Shown piece after piece: positions 1-11,051 of a stretch of 64,000 nucleotides of DNA. Below the pieces are notes generated by a model. It was not told the origin of the DNA. It saw only the letters and a program-made list of their open reading frames with translations, and searched no databases. The position numbers were made by a program, and so were the translations under genes. Each line of letters starts with the position of its first letter. Within the stretch, counting starts at the first letter, position 1. Source of the stretch: Anaeramoeba flamelloides (Eukaryota; Metamonada; Anaeramoebidae); contig JANTQA010000023.1 of the NCBI GenBank assembly GCA_027625915.1, forward strand, positions 13,020,001 to 13,084,000, in the 5' to 3' direction.

Positions 1-899
1 ACAAAAAAACACGGTTTTTAATTTTGAAACATATATTAAACCTTGTTGAAAAATTTATTTTGATAACAGTATTTACAATTTAAATGTGATAAAATTTCAT
101 ATGTTCATCTTTTTTCAATTTTTAAATCTTAATTTGATTTAGGATTCTGAGTTCACACAATATATCTTATTAAAAAAGTCAAAATAAATAAATAGAGTTT
201 ACAAAAACACACATTGTAAAAATTTATTTCTCTATTTTTCCATTGTTTTGATAAAAATTGTTTTTTCGGAAGAGTCTATTTCTGTTGAATAACTTTTTCG
301 CAATGGTATAAAACTTTAAATATGAATAGATTTTTTTAGTAAATAATTTCAAAAATAAATTACAAATAACTCTACATGAATTTTTGTAAAAAAAAATTAA
401 GTTTTATTATTATTTTGAAAATAGATACTAAACCTTGACCAAATCATACCTCATTTCAATTTGGCATCTCCAGTAAAAACATATATTCTGAAAAGTAGTA
501 TTATATTACACCTCACACATTATTTGATAAAGTAGTTTCTTCTAAAAACCGAATTTTATTAAAAAAAATCACAAAATAGAGTTAAAATTGTTACAATTAC
601 TCTTCATAAAAAAAATTTTCATAAAAATTTAAAGTTTATAATTTTTCTTTTTTTGATTACTTCCTGAAGAATAAAACATATTAACAAATAAAAGATCTTT
701 GATCTAAATTCTTTTTCAAGATATTATACAATTTAGAAAAATTAAATTTTGGAGGTTCTAATAAGATTTATTTTTTTAATTTAATAGTCAAAAAATTGTA
801 AAAAATTGTTATTCACATTTAAAAGGTGATTTTATTATCTTTCAAAAGAATTTTAAATTTAATAAATATTTTTTGAAAAGCAAATCAATTATTTTTACT

Positions 900-1352
900 A
901 AAAAATTATTTATTGTTTGAAAATTTTATCTATATTGATATTCACTTTTTCATTAGGTTTTTTTGAATTCTTGAAATAAATCGAAAATTTAATAAAATTT
1001 TCAGTTTATTCCAAAAAGTAAAAAAAAAGGAGGAAAATTTTGTTAAATTTTCCAATACAATGTAAAAAATATAAAATTTTTTTATTGTTAAATTGATTTT
1101 TTATATTCTTACCTTATTTCAGGATTTTTATTAAAATTGGGGTGGGACTGTTTTCTCCAAAAAAGTGTTTTTTTTTTAATATTTTTTTAAAAATATTTCC
1201 AATAATACTATTTTGAAACAAATACCATAGCAATTGATTCAACAAGTATTAATATTAGACTTAGTTTGATATTTTTAATTAACAAATGACACCAGTCACA
1301 AAGAAATTATTTTATGAAATGTAAAAACAATGCCACACTTTTTTGGGAATAC
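900..1352 (+). repeat. Partial copy of a ~580-bp inverted-repeat element (family A)
   Basis: This stretch aligns with 57083-57665 (same strand) and 54442-55018 (opposite strand). Shared landmarks are the block around TGTTTTCTCCAAAAAA, the later run GAAATGTAAAAA and the right terminus CACTTTTTTGGGAATACC. In the full copies the termini are inverted repeats of ATTTCCAAAAAAGTG. The right end here is clear. The left end is too diverged to place, so the start is approximate. There is no coding capacity, so it looks like an old non-autonomous DNA element. Confidence 0.6.
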
Positions 1353-1671
1353 CTTATTTTAAAATAATTTTTTTTGAAAAGTTAACAAAATTAACCAAAA
1401 TACAAAAATATTAAAAATAATTTTTTCAATGGACTAATATTTTTTACAAAAGTAAACTAAATCTTGTTGAGACTCCATACATTTTTTTTTTATTTGTGAA
1501 TTTTTTTTTATTAAAAAGATGACTTTAACCCATTTAAAAAAAGCACTAATTTGCGATATTTTTTGAAATCCAAAATGTATATTTTCAATAATTCACATAA
1601 AAAAGGATCAATAGTTTTATTTAAGAAATAAGTTAATTCTTGAAAATAGTTAAACATATTTTTAATTTCAA

Positions 1672-1804
1672 GTTGTCAAGTCTAGATTTAGAAAGAAATT
1701 TTTTATTTTGTAATTAGTTTTAATTATTAATTTTTAAATACAAATCTCAACCAATAAAATTAATTGTGGTATTGGTTATTAAACAAATCTAAATTTGACA
1801 ACAG
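1672..1804. repeat. Small inverted-repeat element (MITE-like)
   Basis: The segment is bounded by TTGTCAAGTCTAGATTT on the left and AAATCTAAATTTGACAA on the right. These are inverted complements with one or two mismatches. The total length is about 130 bp with no coding potential, as expected of a miniature inverted-repeat element. No second copy was noticed in the window. Confidence 0.45.
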
Positions 1805-2229
1805 TTTAAAAAAGACTTAATCAATGAAATGAAGATCTAAACCATTTTCAATAATATTGACAGACCTAATACTAGTTATTGAAAGTTGTTTTAAGTGATT
1901 TTCCTGATATTCAAATCAAAAATTTATTTTCAAATTGTTGGATCAGAATAATTTTTTCTATTTTTGTAAAATTTTAATTTTTTTCAATGAATTTCCAAAT
2001 TTTTTTTTTTACTTGTTTCGTTTCTTTTTCTTATTTCTTTTTTTTTAATGTTTTTCTTCCTTTTTCATTTTCTCAAATTTCATCAAATTTTTGTTTTTAT
2101 TTTTCTTATTCTTTTCCTTATAATTCTTTTTTTTCGCATAATTTTTTTTAACAAAGCCAAAAAAAAAAAAAAAGAGCCTTGTAAATATTGTGAAACATTG
2201 GAGAATTTGATGATCTCTATGCTTAATTC

Positions 2230-2480
2230 ATGATAAAGTTCGAAAAATCGTGATAATTTCTATCAAATCGCGTTATATCAGAAAAATCTAGATATTCAAT
2301 ATTATCGAGATAATATAACAAATCGCAATATTCAATAAAATCACGAGATATTCAATAGTATTGTTATAATTTAACAAATCAGGATTTTGTATAAAATCGT
2401 AATAATTATTCCAAAATATCGTGATAAATGTCAAAATATAGTGATTAAAAAGTAATCTCGACATAATAGTTGATGGTTTT
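2230..2480. repeat. Degenerate short repeats with an AAATCG..GATAAT theme
   Basis: The motif AAATC(G)-(Y)-GATAAT/ATATTC recurs about eight times at irregular 20-40 bp spacing, giving a diverged tandem array. The related words ATATCACGATATTG and AATCGCGAT appear again at 3405-3465, partly in the opposite orientation. The two zones could therefore be the ends of one larger decayed element, but I could not establish that. Confidence 0.35.
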
Positions 2481-2827
2481 TAGTTAATTGAGCAATATTT
2501 TTACAAAGAAATTTTGTTGATCTGATCAAAAAATCATGATTATTCGTAAAAAAAGTTATTCTTTGAAAAAACAACAAAAAAAGATACTTGATCCAATCAT
2601 GAATCAAATCAGTGAGCTTTATTGTGTTTTCTTTTTATTTGGTTGTCAAACCTATCGATCCTTTAAGATCAACAACAATAAGAAATAAAGATAAATAAAT
2701 ATTTTTTCAGTTAATCGTGGTGTTGGAAATTGAGTTGAATAAAAGACCTTCTAAAACAACCAACCCTTTGTCTGTTCTTTAAAGAATGTTTTCTCGGGTT
2801 AAAACATTTTCAATTATTCTCAGAAAG

Positions 2828-3034
2828 CTAAAAGGAGTTGGATAACTCTTCAAAAGATTTCAGAACATCCTTGCCATATTGATCACCAATTATTAAGATT
2901 TTTAATACAATACTTGTCTTCTTCTTCTTTTTCTTCTTTGAGAATCTTTGTATTGAACAGAAAAAACAATAATAACTTTGAGGTTTTTGACTGAATGATC
3001 TCCAATAAGAAGGAATAGTACTCTTTATTCTCAT
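2828..3034 (-). pseudogene. Possible relic of a Ras/Rab-type small GTPase
   Basis: The minus strand encodes VLKILIIGDQYGKDVLKSF just before a stop. This resembles the first beta strand and P-loop of Rab/Ras proteins (hydrophobic strand, G-D, then G-K, then L..SF), although the GxxxxGK[ST] spacing is imperfect. About 90 bases upstream in another frame is LFLLIGDHSVKNL, a second P-loop-like piece. Nothing resembling switch II (DTAGQE) or NKxD was seen nearby. If real, it is a decayed fragment. It could equally be chance in A+T-rich DNA. Confidence 0.25.
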
Positions 3035-4399
3035 TGGTTATTTAACATTGCGAATGTAATAACTCCATTTTAAGAAAAAACACATCTATCTTATATTCAA
3101 ATGTATTGTTGAAATGGGTAATTATTAGTTTGATCATAAAATTTGTTTGAGATTTGATATTTTGTTAAAAAAAAAATGAATCGAAATAAAATTTAATTTC
3201 CACAACAAACAAACCCATTTGTTTTATAAAAGTTTTCTGTATTTCAAAACTTTCAAACACTTGAAGACAATTCTAACCCTTTCAAACACTTTTAAACATT
3301 TTTAAAGGGAGGTAGTGTTGTAAAAGTATCAAGACTTTGTAAAAGTCAATTGATTTTTTTTTAAGGAAATTACAAAAAAATAATTTTTCATTTTTTCGCA
3401 ATAATGTAAAATATCACGATATTGTCATTTTTCTCAATAAAGTTGGACTAATCGCGATTTTTTTAATATTATCATGAATTTATTGTTAATATATTGATAA
3501 TATATGTTATCATCAAAACCTCTATTAAATTCTCAAATATCTTCAACAAAACTTTATTTTGAAAAATCAAATTTAATCTTATTACAAAAACAGGGTCTAG
3601 GAGTAAAATTTTCAAAGGTTTTTTATAAATTTAATAGTTACAATTACCCTTCTAATAGAATACTAATATTAGAAAATATATTGAATTACTCACTTTTTTA
3701 TAAAAACAAAAGAATTATCCAAAAAAAAAGAAAAAAAAACCCCTTACATTAATATTCCTTAGAACAAAGACTATTTATTCTGTAATACTGATGGAAATGG
3801 TAATAAACAAATAAAAAAAAATTAAAATACAACAAATAACATGAATTAAAAGGTTTTCTTTTGAATAAAAATCTAGACAAAAAAATTGATCTCATTGAAA
3901 AAATTTTCTTTTCCAAGGTAACATAGTTGATCAGAATTTTTTGGCACTTCACATAGACAAAATTTGTAAGAAGAGAATATCACCAATCACCTATTTTAAA
4001 ATTTTAACTTTGTTGCTGTAGAAGATATATCCCTTAATTTATTCTTTTTCAATTATTTTGAGTTTTTAAACAATTTGAACTATTGGACTAATTATAAAAT
4101 TATCAAGAATGGCTATTCATTATTCTTGAGATAGCAAGAATGATTTTTTAATCTTAGGTAATGGTAATACCAATATTTTTTCTTTAGTGAAAGTAAGACA
4201 GATCATTGTATTTAATATTAACTAAGATATTTGAAAAACATTTTTATTTTTTTTTAAATGGTTGTATTTTTTTAAATTGTTTTTTGAATTTATTGGTAAT
4301 ACAATCTAATCTTTTTTTTTGTCCTGTAACTTTTAGAAATGGGCGTTTATTATCCCCTATTGATTAATTTTGAATAATATTTTCAAAACAGTAAATTTA

Positions 4400-4582
4400 T
4401 TAAGGGACTAGTCTCTATTATTATTATTTTTTTGACCAATTTCTAAATAAGGATTCCTATTCTAGAATTATGATTTAATATTAAAAATAAACAGTGTATT
4501 TCAAATCCAAGTAATTGGCACAAAATTTTCTCAATCTCTATTAAATTTAGGTAAAAAAAAATAATAAAGATTAGTTCCTTAA
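4400..4582. repeat. 183-bp TTAA-flanked inverted-repeat element
   Basis: The element begins TTAA-GGGACTAGTCTCTATT and ends with the inverted complement AATAAAGATTAGTTCC-TTAA, so TTAA flanks both sides. The terminal inverted repeat is about 25 bp with a few mismatches. The GGGAxTAG terminus recurs in larger elements at 34655, 61312 and 50666, which suggests one family sharing one transposase. A TTAA target duplication is known from piggyBac elements and a TTA/TAA one from PIF/Harbinger. I cannot decide between them. Confidence 0.6.
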
Positions 4583-5205
4583 GGGAATAGCCACGGTATT
4601 CGAAAATTTTTCACATTTTTGCAATTCTGAAGAGAATGAGAAAATAACATTTTTTACTTAGGTTGTAATTCATTGATTTTTATTATTTAAAGTACTCGAT
4701 TCATTCGATATTATAAATTTTTTTTTTCAAAGTCTCAAAGAAATAGTCACAATAGAACGCTGACTTGAATTGCTTAAAATAGTGTTTCGAATGTTGAATA
4801 ACTTATATTTTATAATTATCTCAACATTCAATTGTGGCATTTAATTTTTTTATTTTTTATTTTTTCATCATGTTTGAATTTTTTTAATCATGACAACATA
4901 AAGCAATTAGAAAGATTATTTTTATCAGTGACATTTAGGATTAATGGATTTTGTTTATCATGAACAACAACATTACAATTGAGAGAATCATAAAAGAAAA
5001 CATAAATGGGACTTAAATAGCTATAAGAATTTCAAAAAAGAATAATTATCTCAAATTATTACTTTTTAGGATTTTAAATGGTTGGATTTAGGGGAATTCG
5101 AGAAGTGAATATGATTATATTTTATCAATGTTTAAACCTCAAAATAGTTATAAGTTTGATTCTAAGAACCTGATATTATCTTCTCGCAAAAAAAAAAAAA
5201 AAAAC

Positions 5206-5754
5206 TAAACCCCATTCTAAAAATTTGGACACGCCCAAAATCAAAAATAGGTAAACAAAAACCCAATTTATTATATTTTTCCAAACCTAATATAAAAAAA
5301 CATTTAAGTAACTCCGTATTAATGTTTTTATAAACAATCTTTACTTCCCAAATAAAAGAAAACAATATAAAACAAAAAATTAAAACGATTGTGTCCCAAA
5401 TAAGGAAAGCAGCTGTAATGAAAGAGTTTGAACAAAAAATATATTGGTAGATTTGTTAAAATTACACCAACAATGGTTGATCGTCCAAATGATAAGATAC
5501 CATGGACCAATTGTATGTGGATTTATCAATTTAAGAAACCCAACTGTAACCATCTATCAACCATCGATTAAAAAATTTTCAGATCTCATGAAACAGATTA
5601 AGTAACTGAAAAAAAGAAAATGAAAACAAAAACAAAAAAGACAATAAATGAAATAGTTTGTTGAATCAAAATTATTTCCCAATTGGACGTAAATCATGTT
5701 ATTTTTATTCTTCCAACTGTTTAAACTGCACCCAAATTAATGGAATTAAGTTTA
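5206..5754 (-). mobile_element. Short Tc1/mariner-like element (family T, copy 1)
   Basis: The element begins TA-AACCCCATTCTAAAAATT and ends GGAATTAAGTT-TA, so TA flanks it as in IS630/Tc1/mariner transposons. Its interior is the reverse complement of 16481-17012 throughout, including the stretches around TTGGTAGAT and AACAAATTTACCAATA. The copies look roughly 70-75 percent identical. No transposase motif could be read, so it is probably a non-autonomous relative of the transposase-bearing element at 35515-36572, whose termini are similar (CAAAAA..TGGGACAC). Confidence 0.65.
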
Positions 5755-6586
5755 TTTTAATAAAAAAAAAATAAAAAAAAAAAACTATTTTATCAATATA
5801 ATCTCTTTTTTTTTCATTGTTTAATCATTACGAATAATAAAAAAATATCAAATAATTGTTTTAAAAAAAATTTTAGAGAATCTACGATCACACGCCACTA
5901 AAATAAAATGTTCTTATCTCATCTCTCTCAAATTTTTATCATGTATTATTGTGTAGCTACCCCCTTAACAAGATCTAATAATTATAAATATGCTTAGAGA
6001 AATTTGAAACATAACAATTATTCGGACAGAAAAACAACATTATTTTCAAAAACTAGTTCTAAGATAGATTTTGTAATATTGTTTATTTAATTTGAATCAA
6101 ATTATAAGATTTATAAAAAGATTTTTATCCCCATTAAAACAATAATTATTTTTGATGATCTTTTAATTAATCTTGAAGGAAAAAATTAAAGTGTTAAGAA
6201 ACAATAATTGGGCTATGTTCTTAACCATATACTACAACCATACTCCAATCAAGTATAAAACAACAAATTCAAATAATTATGATTGTTCACTTCACATTTA
6301 TCCAGATAAAAAGTCGTAAAATCATGTAGTTTTTTGACAAAAGAAAATTTGAAGAGATTCGAAATCAATTGGTCGTAAAGCAGGTCATTGATGAGCAATA
6401 CCAATTTAGAAACACTTAATAACAAAAAATAATCCTTTACTTGCTATTTTTAGAAGGTCAAATAGAGAAAGGGTAAATAATAAAAGATTATTTTGTCATA
6501 TTTTTTAAAATTTCAATTCATACTTTATTTATTTGTGTAAAAATCAATTTTTAATAACACTTTCATCCAACTGTTGAAATTCGAAT

Positions 6587-6821
6587 ATACTGTTAATTGC
6601 AAAATAAATGAATAAAAATTTTCACTCAGCTTTTCAAAATAATCACATTCCAAGAATGAAAACAAATCATCAAAATTATCAATTCTATAAGGTGAAATCA
6701 ATAATTTAAACTGATTTTAAGAATTTAAAAAATTTGAAATTTTCCTTGATTTTAAAACTTTTTTTCGGAAAGCTGAATGAAAATTTTGATCCATTTATTT
6801 TGCAAAAAATAGTATAGTATT
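6587..6821. repeat. ~235-bp inverted-repeat element (family D, copy 1)
   Basis: The two ends form a terminal inverted repeat of about 40 bp: the left contains GCAAAATAAATGAATAAAAA and the right the complement of GCAAAATAAATGGATCAAAA, continuing into CAGCTTTCC. A second copy with the same order and orientation lies at 50753-50985, sharing the internal block TAATTTAAACTGATTT. There is no coding potential. It is a typical miniature inverted-repeat element. Confidence 0.7.
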
Positions 6822-7318
6822 TTACCAAATCTTTACAAGAATTATTTCTTTTCAACAGATAAAAGAAAGTCTACAGTATTTTCTCAAATTGTATTAATTA
6901 ACTCATTTTAAGAATAAATCTTTAGAGTTTAATATTCATTGAACATAAAAATACACAAAAGTTCTGATTTTTTCAAGTGATGAAACAAAAAAAAAAGAAA
7001 AAGTTTGCTTACAAAATATTTCTTTTCTTTTTCCAAAAACTATTCTGATCAAAAAATGAAGAAAATTTCTTCAAAAAAGAGCTTTAGGAAAAAAAACAAT
7101 CAAACTCCAAAACAGAAAAACCAATTTACCACATTTTCAGAAAGTATATTCTCAGGCAACCCTATCTTAAATTTTTAAAATATTTCTCCAACTCTTTTTT
7201 TAATTGACGAAAAAAAAAATTATAGAAATTTCTAAAATCTTTTTCTAGAAACGGTTTTGGGATTGTCTGAATAAAATTTGTTATTCCATTTTAATTCCTT
7301 TTCTCTTCATTATTTTTA

Positions 7319-9230
7319 ATGACGAACAAAACCTTTTATGTAAATAAATTTTTTTTTCAAACTTTTCACCCCAAAATTTTTTTTTATTCAATTATTTGGC
7401 TACTCAAAACAAAAATAAAAAATAAAAAACGAAAAATAAAATCAAAAATCAAAAAAAAAAATAAAAAAACAAAAAACACAAAACTTAAAACACTCAGCTT
7501 TTTCTAATTTTCTTATTTGTTGTCACAATTTATTGTGAGGACGAGTGTAGTGAGATCAAAGATCCTTTATTTAAAAAACAGTTTCATATTAAAACCGATT
7601 CAAAATATAAGACAAACATTGACAAGGCGTTGTATGCTTGTAACACTGGAGAAGGTGTAACTGTTGGTATTCTTGATTCAGGTGTTTTCAATACGCATGA
7701 TGATTTAGAAGGCAATTATGAACAAGAAGGATCATCTGACTATTGCACTGGAGAAAGTAGCTTTGGAGAAGCGAGTGGCACTATCAACGCAGGGTTAATT
7801 TCGTCTGGGATTAACAACGAATTTTTGTGGGATAGGTGTTGCACCAAAATCAAAGTATGTCTCAAGGAGGATACTCTGTGAAAACATTACCAAAGAGTCC
7901 TTAGTGAAGGCACTGAGCGAAGATGTAAATTTTGAAATCTCATCCAATAGCTGGACACTCTCGGATTTCCCATTCCATACACAAACAGAGAATTATTGCG
8001 ATTATGATGAGGAATTATATAACGCACTTGAAGTCGGCACCACTGAAGGAAGAGGTGGAAAGGGAACCATATATGTCTTCCCAGCAGGTGGCGACGAGGG
8101 CAATGTGAATTCCAATTTGTGCTTCCCCACTAACCAATTACATTCCATTGTTGTAAACTCCATCCCTACCTGTGATTCCATTACAAAAGATTCACACTCT
8201 GGAGCTTCAATTGTAGTTTCTGTCCCTGGCCCCGTCAGCGACGTTGATGGATGCGAAGATCAATTTATCACTTCCACAACTAACGAAAACAATCAATGTA
8301 TTGAAGATTCTACTAGCAGGAAAAGCTCTGCTGCAATTTTATCTGGTGTAATTGCCTTAATTCTTGAAAATAACCCACAACTTTATTGGCATGATGTACA
8401 ATCCATTCTAATTGAATCTGCAAATAGAGGCATCCTACAGACAACGGATAATGAAGAAGAATGGATCACGAATTCTCTAGGGATCCAATGGCATCCAAAT
8501 TATGGATTTGGGATGGTTGATGCCGAAAAAGGCCATCAGTCTTGCAAATGTCTGGAAAACTGAATTGAAAACAGAAACAGTCACATACGAGAACGATTTC
8601 GGACTTTTAAATGTTCCAAAGGATTCAAATTTTGAGCACTTTGTTTATGGTGGTGTTGAATTGGAAATCTGTGTGCACAATTATTATCTGCAATATTTCA
8701 CCTTTTCATTAGTCTCACCTTCTGGGACAAGGATCCCCTTCCATTATGATTTCAAGGGCTATCAATTTTTTTTGATCAAAAACGTTTTCACATTTAAAGG
8801 CTTCTATTTAGAACCAATCGAAGGAGAATGGAAACTAATGATGGATAATCTTAACAGAGTTCTTGATGTTTGCTCATTCAAATTGAAATTCCACACTGTT
8901 GTTAATCAAACATTACCATCACAAACACCAACACCAGTACCATCAAGTTCTCCACCAACAGAACCCTCGTCGTCCACTTCTCCGTCACCATCAACAGAAC
9001 CATCACCAAGTGCATCTGTTTCTGCATCTGCATCTGCATCTGCATCACCAGAACCTTCATCATCTCAAACACCACTACCTTCAACATCTGAAACAGAACC
9101 AGAACCTTCACCATTTGCATCACCAGAACCCTTAATCTCCCCTTTAGGGCACAACCCTGGATCTCTTCCAGAATTTCATTTCGCATTATTCTTATTGTTG
9201 GCTTTTTCTTTAATCTTTATTCTTTTCTAA
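7319..9230 (+). CDS. Secreted kexin/subtilisin-like (S8B) protein, catalytically defective, two frame breaks
   Basis: Exon 1 is 7319-7339. The intron is 7340-7497 (GTAAAT...ACTCAG). Exon 2 is 7498-9230. Splicing joins MTNKTFY to LFLIFLLFVVTIYC, a clean signal peptide. The S8 domain follows directly at DPLFKKQF, with the Asp motif GILDSGV near residue 66. The P (Homo B) domain lies around residues 345-460 (LVSPSGT). A Ser/Pro/Thr/Glu-rich stalk and a hydrophobic C-terminal segment (FALFLLLAFSLIFILF) follow, the latter a membrane or GPI anchor. The frame moves +1 twice, at T5 7822-7826 and A5 8526-8530. Homology across both joins is continuous (EFCGIGVAPK; GMVDAEKAISLANVW), giving about 583 residues. 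The His motif HGTxxAG reads SGTINAG and the oxyanion Asn region reads PAGGDEG. A Ser is retained (KSSAAILSG). The ~80-residue prodomain usual in kexins is absent. It is a pseudoprotease or a decaying gene. Confidence 0.8.
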
Positions 9231-11051
9231 AATTGAGTTTGATTTGATAGATTAAAAACTATATTATTTTTCTTTTTTTTCTTTCAAAAAGTTTGAATTT
9301 TTTTATTTTTTGTTTTACTTTTTCTTTTTTTTTTGAAAGAAATATTTTTTCAGATCTTTCATTGTTTGGAATTTAATAAAGAAATTTACAAAAGTTAAAT
9401 AAATAAAAATCTTCATAAAATTAATATTATTTTTTATTCTGATTTTTTTTATTTTTGAATCCTTAAGGGATTAGCGTCTCACAAGTAGAAGCCTATGATC
9501 AAAATATATTGTTATTGGGTTCAACCAAATTAGTTCGCCATCTTTCAAATAGTTTCTGTGACTCTAAAAAATCTATTTTAAATCTTATTACACAATAAAT
9601 TATTTCATTTTTATCAAATAATAACTCTTAAAATAATGATCATTTCGGATATTGTTTTGTAAATTTCGATTCAAAATCTCAAAATAGAAATATCAAAATA
9701 ATAATAAAGTAGTGAAAAAAATAATTTAGTGATAAAAATTACTGACAAGATTTTTAATTGTTAGTATTTTCGGAAATTGTTGTGCAATTGCTGAATAGTT
9801 TCTTTTATTTAAGAACTAAACTTTTAAAAATTATATCTCACTCACTTAATAGAAAGATGTTTAATGAAAATACACTTGTTCAAGATAATATTTAATCAAT
9901 CCACAAACAAAAATAACAAAGATTGTTTGCCAATTTCTAAATAAACCCCTATAAAACTCTTTTTTTTTTCAAAAGTAAGTAGATCCATTATAGGTTCAAA
10001 CAATTAAGTGATTATTTTATAGACACCTTACTTTAGTGAACTTTAGGTAGATTTATTATTGAGTTCATAAAAAATTCGATTTATTTATATAAAGGATTTG
10101 ATTTTTAATAATTGAAAAAACACAACAAATTTACTAATATTATAAATTATAAATCTTCCCCAGGATTATTTTCATGTCCTGTATTTTTTTTCATACTATA
10201 ATCCAAAATAGAAATAATATTCCATTAAAAAAAATATATTAATATAAATCTTGGAGATCTCAAAAAGGCTCCAAAGAGCAACCCTTCACAATGAACTTAA
10301 CAATTTTCAAAAATATAATACCAAACCATTTAAAGGAAAAATCAATCGTTGTTCTTTGATGTTTTTTCTCAAAACGTTTTCTTTTTCCATTGTTGAGTTT
10401 GAGAAATCTAATAAACTCCATTTATTAGTTAATTTTTTTAATTAGTTTTGGAAAAATAAAATTGCAAAAAATCTTTTCAATTTCATAAATTTCTCCAAAA
10501 AAGAAAATTCTGATATACCACATTTTTTTGAACAACAGATCACAAACAAATCATTCTGATGACAAAGGAAATAAAAGTAATAAATTTAACAAATTGTTTT
10601 AAAGGGATAAGTTGAAATTATTTTTGAGACAATTCAAATTACAAAAATTTTATACAAAATAAAAAACTTGCAAGAAAACCCTTCAATAAAACCGAAAGTA
10701 TGAAAAAGACTTCTGAAAAAATTAAATTAATAAAATTTTGTAAGTGAATAATTTAAAAATATTTCTTGATCTAAAAAAAAATATTTTCTTTTTTATCTTG
10801 TTAATCTAGTTTAAGTGTATTTCATGATTTTGTGACTCCTCTTGTTGTTTTTACCAAAAGTGTAATGAGAATTTTATTGTAAATGTTGTTCAAGTAAAAA
10901 CAAAAGGAAATGTATGGGATTATTTCATTTTTCATTCTTTATTCCCTTTCGAACAAAAATTATTTCTCAATAAAACACAAAACATAAATAAAAAACAAAA
11001 GTCTCTTTCTCCTTGATTCAGTCAACCTGTAATTTTTTTTCAGTTAAACAA
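9231..11051. other. Intergenic, A+T-rich, fragment of a TTAA-type element
   Basis: No gene was seen. At 9463 the sequence TTAAGGGATTAGCGTCTC matches the left terminus of the elements at 34655 and 61312, and the similarity continues for about 120 bp (to about 9585) before fading. At 10250-10380 the block GAGATCTCAAAAAGGCTCCA resembles the foldback repeat at 40252-40372. The rest shows only homopolymers and AT-rich spacer. Confidence 0.5.

Larger units (their letters stand above)
1..7318. other. Gene-poor A+T-rich region with transposon fragments
   Basis: No convincing protein gene was found here. Short open frames exist but consist of Phe/Lys/Asn/Ile runs with no domain signature. The region holds a partial copy of a dispersed inverted-repeat element (about 900-1352), a small inverted-repeat element (1672-1804), a stretch of degenerate AAATCG/GATAAT repeats (2230-2480), a possible GTPase relic (2828-3034), a TTAA-flanked short element (4400-4582), a Tc1/mariner-like element (5206-5754) and another inverted-repeat element (6587-6821). 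I see nothing further in the rest. Confidence 0.6.

Noticed and set aside
5328-5510. 60-codon minus-strand frame in the family T element
   Set aside because: The matching region of the second copy (16481-17012) does not keep the frame, and no transposase motif is seen.
7340-7497. Coding continuation of the first kexin exon through 7507
   Set aside because: That reading gives a Lys/Asn run ending in a stop. GTAAAT...ACTCAG splicing yields a proper signal peptide in frame with the protease domain.
8902-9186. Met/Val-rich minus-strand frame over the kexin stalk
   Set aside because: It is the shadow of the Ser/Pro/Thr repeat region on the other strand, and the P-domain frame passes through it.
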